Below are positions 53,521 through 62,769 of a stretch of DNA of 64,000 bases, one piece after another; the stretch's first letter is position 1, and every line of letters starts with the position of its first letter. This DNA is from Edaphobacter modestus (GTDB lineage: Bacteria; Acidobacteriota; Terriglobia; Terriglobales; Acidobacteriaceae): positions 5,208,001-5,272,000 of the forward strand of contig NZ_SHKW01000001.1 in NCBI RefSeq assembly GCF_004217555.1, in the 5' to 3' direction. Made by a program: the position numbers and the translations under genes. The notes under the pieces are model-generated. The model worked only from the letters and a program-made list of their open reading frames with translations, was not told the DNA's origin and made no database searches.

Positions 53521-54741
53521 TTACACCACGACTTTCATGAGCAGCTTGAGGACATCCTTGAGGGGCATCACGGTCAACAGGAGCGTGGCCATGGGCAGAA
53601 GCGTGAGGATGACGAGCTGGAGGAGCGTTCGCGGATCGATGGGGATGGGTTTCATGTGCTCGATGATCTCGTAGCTGTGGCTGAGATCGGCGAGCGATTG
53701 AATGTCGGGGGTGCCGAGGAGTTTTTGCTGTTCGGGATTGTCACCCTGGACCCATTTGTGGTGGAAGGAGCCGGTGTAGGCGGTGGCCAGCGCGCCGTAC
53801 TCCCGCAGGCCTATGCGTTTGGTGACGAGTAGCTTCCTGGTGAAGACGACGAGCGGGGCCGAAGTGAGCAGCACAACGAAGATGACATAGGCGGCGATGG
53901 CCGGGGCGAAGTTCTGCAGTGGAATCTTTCCGTAGATGATCTCGTCGGCGAAGACGCCGGTGATGCTGCAGGAGTAGGCGAAGAAGAGGATGCCGAAGAA
54001 ACGCTGCGCCTCTCCGATGAAGCCGAGGCCGCCTTCCTGATCGGGGTGCGTGGGAAACAATTGTAGATTAAGGTTGCTGACTTCGTTGAGAAAGCGGAAC
54101 CACAGAAAGATTCTCCAGACCCAGCGCAAGAGGAGGAACTGCAGCAGGGGCACGCAGAAGAGGATGAACCACCAGCCTGCCCAGGTGAGGACGAAGCCGC
54201 CGGTTGCGGACGGCGTGGCGTACCAGGTGGAGATGGGAACGGCGAGTTGCCGGAAGCCGGTGAGGGAGACGATGTAAGCGAGAACCACGATGATGATCTC
54301 GGCGAAGACGGAATCGCGGAGGCGCAGGCTTCTTTCGACGGCGGCGTCGAATTTGTTGTAATCGCTCTCGGTGACGATGTTGGCCAGCAGCAAGTGTTCT
54401 GCGGTGTCAGCGATGCGCGGGCCGAGCACCACCTCGGCGAGAAGAAACAACGGAACAGCGATGAGAAAGCGGCTGTAGGTGCTGAAGTCGGACAGGAAGG
54501 GCATTGTCACCGACTTGCCGAAGGCATCGCCGTGGAGAGCGGAGAGGATGAGAAGGACAAACCAGGTGAGGCCGGCGGCCAGGAGGGCACGACGTATGGT
54601 GAAAGGAGTGTTGGCCTTGATGAGACCGGCGCGCCGTTCGAGGCGATAGAAGGGGCCGCCCTCCATGAGAAGGAGGGGGCGGGTCTTTGGATAAGTAAGC
54701 GGATCGATGTGCCGATGCGTGCTCGGTTCCACTGGTTCCAC
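53521..54741 (-). CDS. Polytopic membrane protein of unknown function
   Basis: A 406-residue protein with about eight hydrophobic helices (near residues 50-70, 90-110, 150-170, 190-225, 250-275, 285-310 and 380-400). A soluble N-terminus contains PLLLMEGGPFYRLERRAGLI. Conserved-looking polar stretches include FLNEVSNLNLQLFPTHPDQE and LATAYTGSFHHKWVQGDNP. I recognise no named family. It lies 50 bp upstream of, and in the same direction as, the MscS gene, so the two are probably co-transcribed and may share a membrane-stress role. Confidence 0.8.
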   Translation of the reverse strand: MEPVEPSTHRHIDPLTYPKTRPLLLMEGGPFYRLERRAGLIKANTPFTIRRALLAAGLTWFVLLILSALHGDAFGKSVTMPFLSDFSTYSRFLIAVPLFLLAEVVLGPRIADTAEHLLLANIVTESDYNKFDAAVERSLRLRDSVFAEIIIVVLAYIVSLTGFRQLAVPISTWYATPSATGGFVLTWAGWWFILFCVPLLQFLLLRWVWRIFLWFRFLNEVSNLNLQLFPTHPDQEGGLGFIGEAQRFFGILFFAYSCSITGVFADEIIYGKIPLQNFAPAIAAYVIFVVLLTSAPLVVFTRKLLVTKRIGLREYGALATAYTGSFHHKWVQGDNPEQQKLLGTPDIQSLADLSHSYEIIEHMKPIPIDPRTLLQLVILTLLPMATLLLTVMPLKDVLKLLMKVVV

Positions 54742-54765
54742 CTTTCAGGTTTCTGCGGTGCGAAG

Positions 54766-55172
54766 CTATTTGCCCATCATGTTCTGGACGGCGCGATCGT
54801 TGCTGACCGCCTGGACGAGCGCGGCATGATCGAGCACGGTCTGATCGCCGTAAGCCTCGGCCCATTTTGCCAGTGCATCATCGAGGACGGACGAGTTGCC
54901 GCAGTAGCCGGCGATGAGGGCGATGTCGGTGGTGCGGGCGTGAGCTCGTGCAAGGATGGCGCCGCATGCCCAGACGGGGAAGTCGGAGCGGCGCGACCAC
55001 TCGCCGTGGGCCTCTCGAGGGAGTTTTGTGCGTAGGGCTTTTTCTGCGGCGCGGCGTTCTGCGAGAGGAAGCTCGCCGTGAAAGGGGATGATGCTCTCAA
55101 CAGTGCGCGGCGCTTTGCCGGGACCTTTTTGCTTTGGGCGGGAGCGGGAGTCTTCTTCGTTGACTTTGCCAT
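54766..55172 (-). pseudogene. DUF2252 protein relic 2 (N-terminus joined to C-terminus)
   Basis: From the ATG at 55172 the frame starts with a Lys/Pro-rich tail (MAKSTKKTPAPAQSK). A frameshift near 55100 leads into VESIIPFHGELPLAERRAAE and LPREAHGEW, the DUF2252 N-terminus. This runs directly into VWACGAILARAHARTTDIAL and IAGYCGNSSVLDDALAKWAE, the extreme DUF2252 C-terminus, ending in TAG at 54766. Around 300 middle residues are missing. The C-terminus closely resembles that of relic 1. It sits 24 bp upstream of the membrane-protein gene. Confidence 0.82.
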
Positions 55173-55296
55173 GATCTCCTCACGGAAGCGGTCAGAATCA
55201 GGTGCGCACCATCTTAGCCTAGTGGGTGAAAGCCGTTCTGGAGTTTGTTCAAGGATCGAAAGACAAGCAACGGCCAAAGCAAAGGCCAACTACTGG

Positions 55297-55334
55297 GATT
55301 CTTCCCCTTCGCTTCGCTCGAGGGTCAGAATGAC
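55297..55334 (-). repeat. Short interspersed intergenic repeat, copy 2
   Basis: On the reverse strand this reads GTCATTCTGA, a short insertion, then GAGCGAAGCGAAG and GAATC, matching the repeat at 6943-6967. It lies in the 235-bp gap between the DUF2252 relic and the DUF481 gene. Confidence 0.6.
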
Positions 55335-55407
55335 GGTCGTTTTAGGGGATTCGTTTGATCAGAATGGCGGTGGTTCTCGATCACTCGATAGCATCTCAAA
55401 GACGGCT

Positions 55408-56508
55408 CTAGTGAAAGGACCAGCCTACGGTGGTGGAGCCGCCGAGGTTGTTGGTGGGCGCGCCGACGACGGGCTGATTGTCGTAGTTATCGTAGAAGCT
55501 CATGCGGATATAGAAGTCGCCGAGGAACTTGTAATAGATGTCCTGATTGAACGTCATGCGCACGCGGCCCGGCGAGGTGAGGCTGGGATAGAGCCAGAAC
55601 GCGGTATTGAAGGTGGTGGAGTCGAAGCGGAAGGTGGAGTACTGGACGGCGAAGGAGGAGTCGAGCGCCTGGCTGCGGGCCGTGCTGGTCGTGCCCGGAG
55701 CGTCACGCTCGACGGTGAGGGCAAGGCCGCCGACGGTGTTGAGGTTGGTGCGGTTGGTGAAGATGACACGCTTGGCCAGGCCTCCGCCGATGGTGGACCG
55801 GAGGTCGATCTGCTGGGCGGTACTGGAGAGGAAGTTGGCGATGCCGCCGTAGTACCAGTTGGACCGATGGAGCTGCTTGTAGAGCGCGGTTTTGATGTTG
55901 GTTTCGTTGGTGTCGCTGGTCTGCTGCTGGCTGGTGAACTGCGAGTTGGAGTCGAGGGAGAAGTAGTGTTCGCGGGACTGGTAGGAGAGTCCTCCCTGGA
56001 GCGACATGTTTTTCTGGTTGTTGGATTTTGCGAAGCTCAAGCCTAAATCGATGTTTCCTCGCATTCTCTTCCAGAAGCTTTCGCCGAGCTCTTCGACCTG
56101 GATGACGGAGAGGTTGGGGAGCCTTGTGGTTGTGTCTCCGATGACGGTGAGGTCCTTGGTGTCTTTGTCGCGTTCGATTCTTCCGGTGAAGACATCACCT
56201 TTGGGATCGGTGACAACGAAGGTCTGTTTACTTTCGACGTGATCGACCTTCTCCCAGTCGAGGACGATGTTGGAGCTGGTGTAGTCGGGTTTGACGGTGA
56301 ACTGACCTTTTTCGAGCGACTTGATCTCGCAGGTGATCTTATCGCCGTTCTTCATGTAGACGATGTCGGTCTTAGAACGACTGTCGGCGAGGGCAGCCTG
56401 AGCCAAGAGCAGCGCAAGCATAGCGAGGAGCGAGGAGGCTCGCGTTTCACGTTGCCGGGAAGGCAGGTTCCTAATAAGAGGAAAGAAGCGATTGACGCTT
56501 TGCATCAT
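55408..56508 (-). CDS. DUF481 outer-membrane beta-barrel protein
   Basis: A 366-residue exported protein from the ATG at 56508 (a second ATG follows directly; an upstream in-frame start would add 14 unconvincing residues). A signal peptide ends near ALAD. A short SH3-like N-terminal domain (IVYMKNGDKITCEIKSLEKG) precedes a DUF481 beta-barrel (~130-366) of alternating strands such as NIDLGLSFAKSNNQ, ending in the aromatic GWSFH typical of outer-membrane proteins. Function unknown; family members are implicated in salt or alkali stress. It is divergent from the MetA/SphA-type gene. Confidence 0.9.
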   Translation of the reverse strand: MMQSVNRFFPLIRNLPSRQRETRASSLLAMLALLLAQAALADSRSKTDIVYMKNGDKITCEIKSLEKGQFTVKPDYTSSNIVLDWEKVDHVESKQTFVVTDPKGDVFTGRIERDKDTKDLTVIGDTTTRLPNLSVIQVEELGESFWKRMRGNIDLGLSFAKSNNQKNMSLQGGLSYQSREHYFSLDSNSQFTSQQQTSDTNETNIKTALYKQLHRSNWYYGGIANFLSSTAQQIDLRSTIGGGLAKRVIFTNRTNLNTVGGLALTVERDAPGTTSTARSQALDSSFAVQYSTFRFDSTTFNTAFWLYPSLTSPGRVRMTFNQDIYYKFLGDFYIRMSFYDNYDNQPVVGAPTNNLGGSTTVGWSFH

Positions 56509-56725
56509 TGCGGCCCCCCTACCGGCTCGATCTTGATCCAAAAGCAGCATTCAGGCTTTGTGCTATATTTGCTCACCAGGTTTGAGGCGTCAAAGGCTCC
56601 GAGCAAGTTTGGGTTTTTTGCTTCTCGATGTCTTTTCCAATAAGAAGACCAGGACACCAACATTATTCTCTTTAGTTCTGGCTAAGACGGAAAGACGAAA
56701 GAACGGGTTGCGAGGTGACTTCTTG

Positions 56726-57670
56726 ATGCGCGAGAGAACGTCGTCGCATGCTCTGCGCCACTTTGTCTCAGCCTTGTTGGTGGTCTTGTTTTTCGGTGAT
56801 CAAGTTCCGGCTCAACAGTCCGGTCACTACATACAGGGATTCACCGGCCTCGACAACGGAACAGGTGCACCCCCTGGGGTGTATGTTGCCTACCTCCCAT
56901 ACATCTACGACATCGACTCGCTGCGGGGACCGCAAGGGACAACGCTGCTAAAGCCCGACCTGACGCTCGTAGCCGACAACGTGGTCTACCAGGCGACGAC
57001 GACGAAGAAGATCCTCGGCGCCGATTACGGCGTGGCGGTGAGCATTCCTATCGTGAATACACGCCTGACAGCGAACTTTCTGAACACGAATGTACAAAAT
57101 GCCGGTGTCTCGGATATCTATTTCGCGCCGATTGTGCTTGGTTGGGCGAAGGGTAAGGCGACCTATCTTCTGAACTACGGTTTTTACGCGCCGTCAGGTC
57201 AATTCGATCCCAACACGTCCATCAATTCCGGTCTTGGCTTCTGGGAGCACCAGATCCAGGCGGGAATGGGCTATTCGTTCGACAAGAAGAAGCTTTGGAA
57301 CGCCTCGGCTCTCTCGACGTGGGAGATCAATCAGAGCAAGTCGGGGCTGGACCTGACGCCGGGGCCGATGGTGAACGTGGAGTACAGCGCGGGACACAGG
57401 TTCGATCAGTACAAGATCAACCTGGGTGCGGCGGGATACTTCTATCACAAGCTTTCGCCGGACTCGGGAAGCGACAGCACGCTGCTGGGCACTACGGCGC
57501 TCGACCGATCGTTTGGCATCGGGCCTGAGTTCAAGTACACGAATCCGGTAAAGCACTTCTCCTTTGATTTTCGGTACGAGCACCAGTTTGGCGTGCAGGC
57601 GAAGACGCAAGGCGATGTTTATGTGATAGGTATCACGTGGCTGAATATCTTTCCTCCGTCGCACCCCTAG
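56726..57670 (+). CDS. SphA/MetA-type outer-membrane transporter-like protein
   Basis: A 314-residue protein started at the ATG at 56726, with GAGGTGA ahead; a frame open from 56558 is rejected because its first 56 residues look non-coding. A signal peptide ends near VPAQQ. The rest is a predicted beta-barrel of the phenol-degradation MetA/SphA family (HYIQGFTGLDNGTGAPPG, YFAPIVLGWAKGKATYLLNYG, DFRYEHQFG). Relatives are proposed to take up hydrophobic compounds. First gene of a forward run with the triple-repeat protein, the formylglycine-generating enzyme and a HAD hydrolase. Confidence 0.88.
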   Translation: MRERTSSHALRHFVSALLVVLFFGDQVPAQQSGHYIQGFTGLDNGTGAPPGVYVAYLPYIYDIDSLRGPQGTTLLKPDLTLVADNVVYQATTTKKILGADYGVAVSIPIVNTRLTANFLNTNVQNAGVSDIYFAPIVLGWAKGKATYLLNYGFYAPSGQFDPNTSINSGLGFWEHQIQAGMGYSFDKKKLWNASALSTWEINQSKSGLDLTPGPMVNVEYSAGHRFDQYKINLGAAGYFYHKLSPDSGSDSTLLGTTALDRSFGIGPEFKYTNPVKHFSFDFRYEHQFGVQAKTQGDVYVIGITWLNIFPPSHP

Positions 57671-57737
57671 GGCCGCCAGGATGGGAGTATGATTCCGCGC
57701 CTCCACGCGGACGTATTGCTGATGGAAGGAGGTTATG

Positions 57738-60107
57738 ATGCTGGTTCGATTGCTGCGTAGATTGACCGCTGAGATGTGCATCAGTTGTCTGGTCGTCTCG
57801 CCGACCCAATTGGCTGCACAAGCCTCTCCAGGAAGCACGGCCTCCGCGCCGTCACCGGCTGCAGTCGGAGATCCAGGATGGCCGCGACAGATCGTAAAGA
57901 ACGGCGTAAAGCTGGTGTATTACCAGCCCCAGGTGGACAGTTGGGAGAAGTATCAGCTGTTGAAGGCTCGTATGGCGTTTTCGTTGACGCCACAGAGCGG
58001 GAAGGCTGCGCTGGGTGTTGTTTCGGTGGAAGCAGGCACGACGGTTGATAACAACACGCGTACGGTCTATCTGCATGACCTGAACTATACGAGCGTGCGT
58101 TTTTCAGGGATCGATGCGACGTCAGAAGCGCAGTTGCAGCAGACGTTTCGCGCGATCGTGCCACCCGAGGGAGAGCCCGTTGCGCTGGACAGGTTACTGG
58201 CGGATCTCGATACCACGAAGATGCCTCTAAAGACAGCTCCGCTGAAGAATGATCCTCCGCAGATCTTCTATAGCGCGTCGCCGGCCATTCTGCTGATGGT
58301 GCAGGGCCAGCCAGTGCTGAGCCCCATTGAGAAGACGGATCTGCAGTTCGTCGTGAACACCAACTGGGATTTGTTCTTCGAAAAGTCGAAGGGCGACTAC
58401 TACCTGCTGGACAACAACCTGTGGCTGACATCGAAGAACCTGGGTGGACCCTGGGTGGCAACGAAGACGCTGCCAAAGGACATGGCGAAGCTGCCCCCCG
58501 GGCAAAACTTCGATGATGTGAAGCGATATGTCCCTCCGCCTGCGACGACAGGAAGGGCACCGCGTGTCGTGTATAGCCAGACACCGGCAGAGCTTCTGCT
58601 GCTGCGGGGAGCCCCGGTATACACGCGGATTTCGGGAACGCGGTTGCTGTATGTAACGAACACAGACAATGATGTGTTTCTGGACGATGCGGCGAAGCAG
58701 TACTACGTCCTGCTGTCGGGACGGTGGTTTCGTTCGGCTTCGTTGGATGGGCCGTGGAGCTATGCAAGCGATAAGCTACCGCCGGACTTCATGAAAATCC
58801 CCGAGGATTCGCCGAAGGGGAGGGTACTGGCTTCGGTGCCGGGCACAATTCAGGCTTCCGATGCCGTGATGCTCGCGCAGATTCCAACGAGGGTAACGGT
58901 GAACCGCGCAGAGGCTGAAGCGAAAGCGAAGGTGACGTACGATGGACCGCCTCAGTTCAAGCCGATCGAAACAACGAAGCTGCAGTATGCGACGAATACG
59001 CAGGATAAGGTGATCAAGGATGGCGACATTTACTACCTGTGCTTCCAGGGGGTGTGGTTTATGTCGACGACGCCGAGCGGACCGTGGAAGACGGCAAGCT
59101 CGGTTCCGCCGGAGATCTATGAGATTCCTCCGAGCTCACCGGTATACAACGTGACCTACGTGACGCAGACGAACCCGACGGCGACGACGGTGCAGAGCAG
59201 CACAACGGCGGGTTACTTCGGCATGTTTATCCTGGGTGCGGCGGTGGGCGCGGCAATCGTATACGGCTCGGGATACTACTATCCGCCGTATATCTACTGG
59301 GGTCCCGGAGCCTACCCGATCTATCGTCCCTGGCCGGTGACCTACGGAGCCGGTTACGTGTACAACCCCTGGAATGGAGGATGGGCCGCGGGCCACGCGG
59401 CCTATGGTCCATACGGGGCTGTTGGGTCGTCGGCGTGGTACAACCCTTCGACCGGGAGATATGGCCGCTCTGCGAGCGTACAGGGGGTGTATGGGGGAAG
59501 GACCGTTGCACAGGCATACAACCCGTGGACGGGAGGCTACGGCGCGACCTCGCAGGGACATAACGCATATTCGCAGTGGGGAAGCTCTGTCGCGAGCCGC
59601 AATGGCAACTGGGTGCAGACGGGTCATGTGACGACGGCGAGCGGGACCGTAGCCGGCTATAGAACATCCGCCGGCGAGCAGGGCACAGCCTATCGTGGAG
59701 CGAATGGCGCGGTGGTGCACGGCTCGGACAACTCCGTCTATGCGGGCAACGATGGCAATGTCTACCGCAAAGACTCCAGTGGTGGCTGGAGCAAGTACGA
59801 CAACGGTGGCTGGAACACGGTCGACACAACCGCGGCGAAGCAGCAGGCACAGCAGAACCTTCAGACAAGCCACCCGAATGCGCAGCAGAATGCGCAGACT
59901 TTCCAGGCGAACCATCCCAGCGCGCAAGAGAACGCTCAGGCAGCGCGGCAGAATGCGGGGAATAGGGGGGCGAGCGGAGGGACATCGCAGATCAACAGCA
60001 GCACACTGCAGGGGCTTGATCGATCGGCCGGTGCTCGATACCGCGGACAGGCACAGACAGGACGGTTCCAAAACTTTCACAGGGGAGGAGGAAGATTCCG
60101 GCGGTAA
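57738..60107 (+). CDS. Large secreted protein with three internal repeats and a Gly/Tyr-rich tail
   Basis: A 789-residue protein. AGGAGG is spaced correctly for the ATG at 57738 rather than that at 57735. A signal peptide ends near LAAQA. Three repeat units start near residues 203, 303 and 415, each with a VTNT-like start, YYLL or YYVL, a tryptophan turn, GPW and a LPP/IP end (for example LLYVTNTDNDVFLDD and SGRWFRSASLDGPW). A hydrophobic helix follows near 500 (FGMFILGAAVGAAIVYG). Next comes a Gly/Tyr/Trp-rich region (AYNPWTGGYGATSQG) and a Gln/Asn/Ala-rich tail. Relatives are sometimes labelled carbohydrate-binding, on weak grounds. It is followed 32 bp later by the formylglycine-generating enzyme. 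Confidence 0.85.
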   Translation: MLVRLLRRLTAEMCISCLVVSPTQLAAQASPGSTASAPSPAAVGDPGWPRQIVKNGVKLVYYQPQVDSWEKYQLLKARMAFSLTPQSGKAALGVVSVEAGTTVDNNTRTVYLHDLNYTSVRFSGIDATSEAQLQQTFRAIVPPEGEPVALDRLLADLDTTKMPLKTAPLKNDPPQIFYSASPAILLMVQGQPVLSPIEKTDLQFVVNTNWDLFFEKSKGDYYLLDNNLWLTSKNLGGPWVATKTLPKDMAKLPPGQNFDDVKRYVPPPATTGRAPRVVYSQTPAELLLLRGAPVYTRISGTRLLYVTNTDNDVFLDDAAKQYYVLLSGRWFRSASLDGPWSYASDKLPPDFMKIPEDSPKGRVLASVPGTIQASDAVMLAQIPTRVTVNRAEAEAKAKVTYDGPPQFKPIETTKLQYATNTQDKVIKDGDIYYLCFQGVWFMSTTPSGPWKTASSVPPEIYEIPPSSPVYNVTYVTQTNPTATTVQSSTTAGYFGMFILGAAVGAAIVYGSGYYYPPYIYWGPGAYPIYRPWPVTYGAGYVYNPWNGGWAAGHAAYGPYGAVGSSAWYNPSTGRYGRSASVQGVYGGRTVAQAYNPWTGGYGATSQGHNAYSQWGSSVASRNGNWVQTGHVTTASGTVAGYRTSAGEQGTAYRGANGAVVHGSDNSVYAGNDGNVYRKDSSGGWSKYDNGGWNTVDTTAAKQQAQQNLQTSHPNAQQNAQTFQANHPSAQENAQAARQNAGNRGASGGTSQINSSTLQGLDRSAGARYRGQAQTGRFQNFHRGGGRFRR

Positions 60108-60139
60108 GACTTCCTTGTCGTCGAATATTCGTGGAGCGT

Positions 60140-61411
60140 ATGAAGAGATCGAACACCAAGATCGCCGAGACAGAGGTAAAGCAGACCAAGACCACGCTCT
60201 TGATATGTCTCGTGGTGGCCGCAGCGATTCTTGCAGCGGTACTGGTTGTAAAGCGACCGGGAAATATGAAGTTCGGTCCGGCTGCAACAGATGCAACTCC
60301 CGCGGCGGCAACAAGCACTCCGGCTTCGCCTGCGCATGACTTAATGCATCACGAGGGGGACGCTAACAATAAGGTCGCGTTCGGTCCGACAGTGCCGAAC
60401 GCTGCGCCGCCTCCAAAGAAGGCGCCGGCAGGAATGGTGTGGATCTCGGGCGGTGAATTTTCCATGGGCGCGCAGGATCCGCCGGGCATGGATGACGTGG
60501 GTATGAAGGCGACCTACGATTCGCGTCCGGTGCATCGCGTGTATGTGGATGGATTCTTCATGGACAGGACGGACGTGACCAACGCGGAGTTCGAGAGATT
60601 TGTGAAGGCGACCGGTTATGTAACGGTGGCGGAGCGTAAGCCACGGGCCGAGGACTTTCCAGGGGCTCCGCCAGAGAACCTGGTTGCGGGGTCGGTGGTG
60701 TTTTCGCCTCCCGATCATCCTGTATCGCTGGACAACTATTTCCAGTGGTGGAGCTATGTGGCGGGGGCCAACTGGCGTCACCCGCAGGGTCCGAAGAGCA
60801 GCATTGCGGGCAAGGGCGATTATCCGGTGGTGCATGTCGCCTATGAAGATGCACAGGCCTATGCGAAGTGGGCGGGCAAGCGTCTGCCGACGGAGGCGGA
60901 GTGGGAGTTTGCAGCTCGCGGCGGCCTTGCCGGGAAACCTTATGTGTGGGGCGACGACTTTCGGCCGCACGGCAAGTGGATGGCGAATACGCACGAAGGG
61001 CAGTTCCCGATGAAGGACACGGGCGCGGACGGCTATGTTGGGGCCGCTCCGGTGGCGCAGTTTCCTGCGAACGGATATGGCTTGTACGACATGGCTGGGA
61101 ATGTGTGGCAATGGACGAGCGACTGGTATCGCCCGGACTACTACAAGCAACTCAATGCAGCAGGTGTGGCTCGCAATCCGCAGGGGCCGGAGTCGGCATA
61201 CGATCCATCGGAGCCAGGTACTCAGAAGAAGGTTCATCGCGGGGGATCGTATTTGTGCACGGACCAATACTGCTCGCGCTACATGGTGGGCACGCGAGGC
61301 AAGGGAGAGACCGATACCGGCACGAATCATCTCGGGTTTCGCTGCGTGATGATCGTGCCTGAAAAGACAGCAACAGTAGCAGGACACGCAAGTTCGGCCT
61401 CCGGGCAGTAA
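60140..61411 (+). CDS. Membrane-anchored formylglycine-generating enzyme (SUMF1/FGE family)
   Basis: A 423-residue protein from the ATG at 60140 (a GTG three codons earlier is an alternative). A single N-terminal helix (TTLLICLVVAAAILAAVLVV) would anchor it with the enzyme domain outside the cytoplasm. The domain runs from MVWISGGEFSMGAQDPPG to LGFRCVM and contains RLPTEAEWEFAARGG and GNVWQWTSDW. Both catalytic cysteines of aerobic FGE are present as Cys373 and Cys378 in SYLCTDQYCSRY. FGE converts the sulfatase cysteine to formylglycine, so the CTAGR arylsulfatase at 47404 is the obvious client. An anchored, exported FGE would have to act on unfolded sulfatase during or after secretion. Confidence 0.92.
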   Translation: MKRSNTKIAETEVKQTKTTLLICLVVAAAILAAVLVVKRPGNMKFGPAATDATPAAATSTPASPAHDLMHHEGDANNKVAFGPTVPNAAPPPKKAPAGMVWISGGEFSMGAQDPPGMDDVGMKATYDSRPVHRVYVDGFFMDRTDVTNAEFERFVKATGYVTVAERKPRAEDFPGAPPENLVAGSVVFSPPDHPVSLDNYFQWWSYVAGANWRHPQGPKSSIAGKGDYPVVHVAYEDAQAYAKWAGKRLPTEAEWEFAARGGLAGKPYVWGDDFRPHGKWMANTHEGQFPMKDTGADGYVGAAPVAQFPANGYGLYDMAGNVWQWTSDWYRPDYYKQLNAAGVARNPQGPESAYDPSEPGTQKKVHRGGSYLCTDQYCSRYMVGTRGKGETDTGTNHLGFRCVMIVPEKTATVAGHASSASGQ

Positions 61412-61433
61412 AGCTCGGGGACGGAGCTGGAAG

Positions 61434-62468
61434 ATGAGGATGTGGTCGAAGAGCCTGATAATTGCGATAGTGGGCTGCTATCTTGCAATGACCGGATGCA
61501 AGAGCATGCCGGATGCGAAGGCAGTTAAGGAAACAATCGTGGATCCGCTGCCGTCGTGGAACGACGGGCCGACGAAGAAGGCGATCACCGACTTTGTGGC
61601 GCGGGTGACGAACAAAGGCAGCGCGGACTTTGTACCGGAGGGCGAACGCATCGCGACCTTCGACAATGATGGAACGCTGTGGGTGGAGCAGCCGATCTAT
61701 ACGGAGGCAATCTTTACCAACGACCGCATCCAGCAGCTTGCACCGCAGCATCCGGAGTGGAAGACAAAGCAACCTTTCGCAGCCGTGCTGAACCATGACA
61801 GGAAGGCGCTGGCGGCGAGCGAAGAGAAGGGCGCGGTGGCGCAACTCCTGGCCGTGACGCATACAGGGATGACGACGGATGAGTTCGATAAGACCGTGTC
61901 GGACTGGATCGCGCAGGCGCGGCATCCACGCTTCAAGCGGCCGTTTACTCAATGTATCTACCAGCCGATGGTAGAAGTGCTGAACTATCTGCGCGCGAAC
62001 GGATTCAAGACGTATATCGTCTCGGGCGGCGAGCAGGAGTTCATGAGGCCATGGACGGAAAAGGCATATGGTATTCCCCGCGAACAGGTGATAGGAACTC
62101 AAATGAAGACATCGTTCGCATTGAAGGACGGCCTCGCGTCTATCATGCGTCTGCCGCAGCTTGATTCGATGGACGATGGCCCGGGCAAGCCTGTCAACAT
62201 CTAGCGGTTCATTGGAAAACGCCCTATCGCAGCCTTCGGCAACTCGGATGGCGATCAGCAGATGCTGGAGTACACCGCAAGAGGCTCGGGGGCACGGCTG
62301 GCGGTTCTGGTGCATCACACGGACGCAGACCGCGAGTACAGCTATGACCGGGACTCAAATGTAGGCAGGCTGGACAAGGCTCTCGATGAGGCTCGTGAGA
62401 ACAAGCGGCTTGTCATCGATATGAAATCTGACTGGAAAGCGATCTTTCCATCCAGTGGCAATCCATAG
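61434..62468 (+). pseudogene. HAD-family phosphatase gene with in-frame amber codon
   Basis: The first part (61434-62204) encodes 256 residues: a lipoprotein-like signal (CYLAMTGCKS) and HAD motif I in ATFDNDGTLW. It stops at TAG (62202-62204) after GKPVNI. The same frame continues without any shift as RFIGKRPIAAFGNSDGDQQM, which is HAD motif IV, through to SDWKAIFPSSGNP and TAG at 62466-62468. A single change, probably CAG to TAG, explains it. The truncated product lacks the Mg-binding aspartates of motif IV and should be inactive unless the stop is read through. It lies 22 bp after the FGE gene. Confidence 0.85.
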
Positions 62469-62769
62469 CTTCTCAATGAGGAATCAGATAGGAGAAACGA
62501 TGAACTAGCTCGCATCACTCTGTGTTTCTTGCCAACGATTTGAAGTTGACGTGAAGATCCGAGGTCTCAGACGGGAAAGCGTGTCGAAGAGATGAGCCCA
62601 AAGTTAGGGTTAGCACAGACAGCCATTGCAGTGCCGGTGGGAAGGGTGATCGCGGTAGATGTTTCCCGAAGCTATCTCTTTCCTGGAAGGCAATCCATGC
62701 GTCGTTTGGCTTCTATCGTTCTCGTACTTTGCCACGGCTACAGTCACGCGCAGAAGGTTGAAGGACTGT

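Noticed and set aside
54247-55035. 262-codon forward frame across the membrane-protein gene start and DUF2252 relic
   Set aside because: It is antisense to a coding gene with clear membrane helices and to the DUF2252 motifs; no domain is visible.
59136-60314. Long reverse frame opposite the triple-repeat protein
   Set aside because: Low-complexity Arg/Pro/Ser translation; the forward frame has a signal peptide, repeats and a ribosome-binding site.
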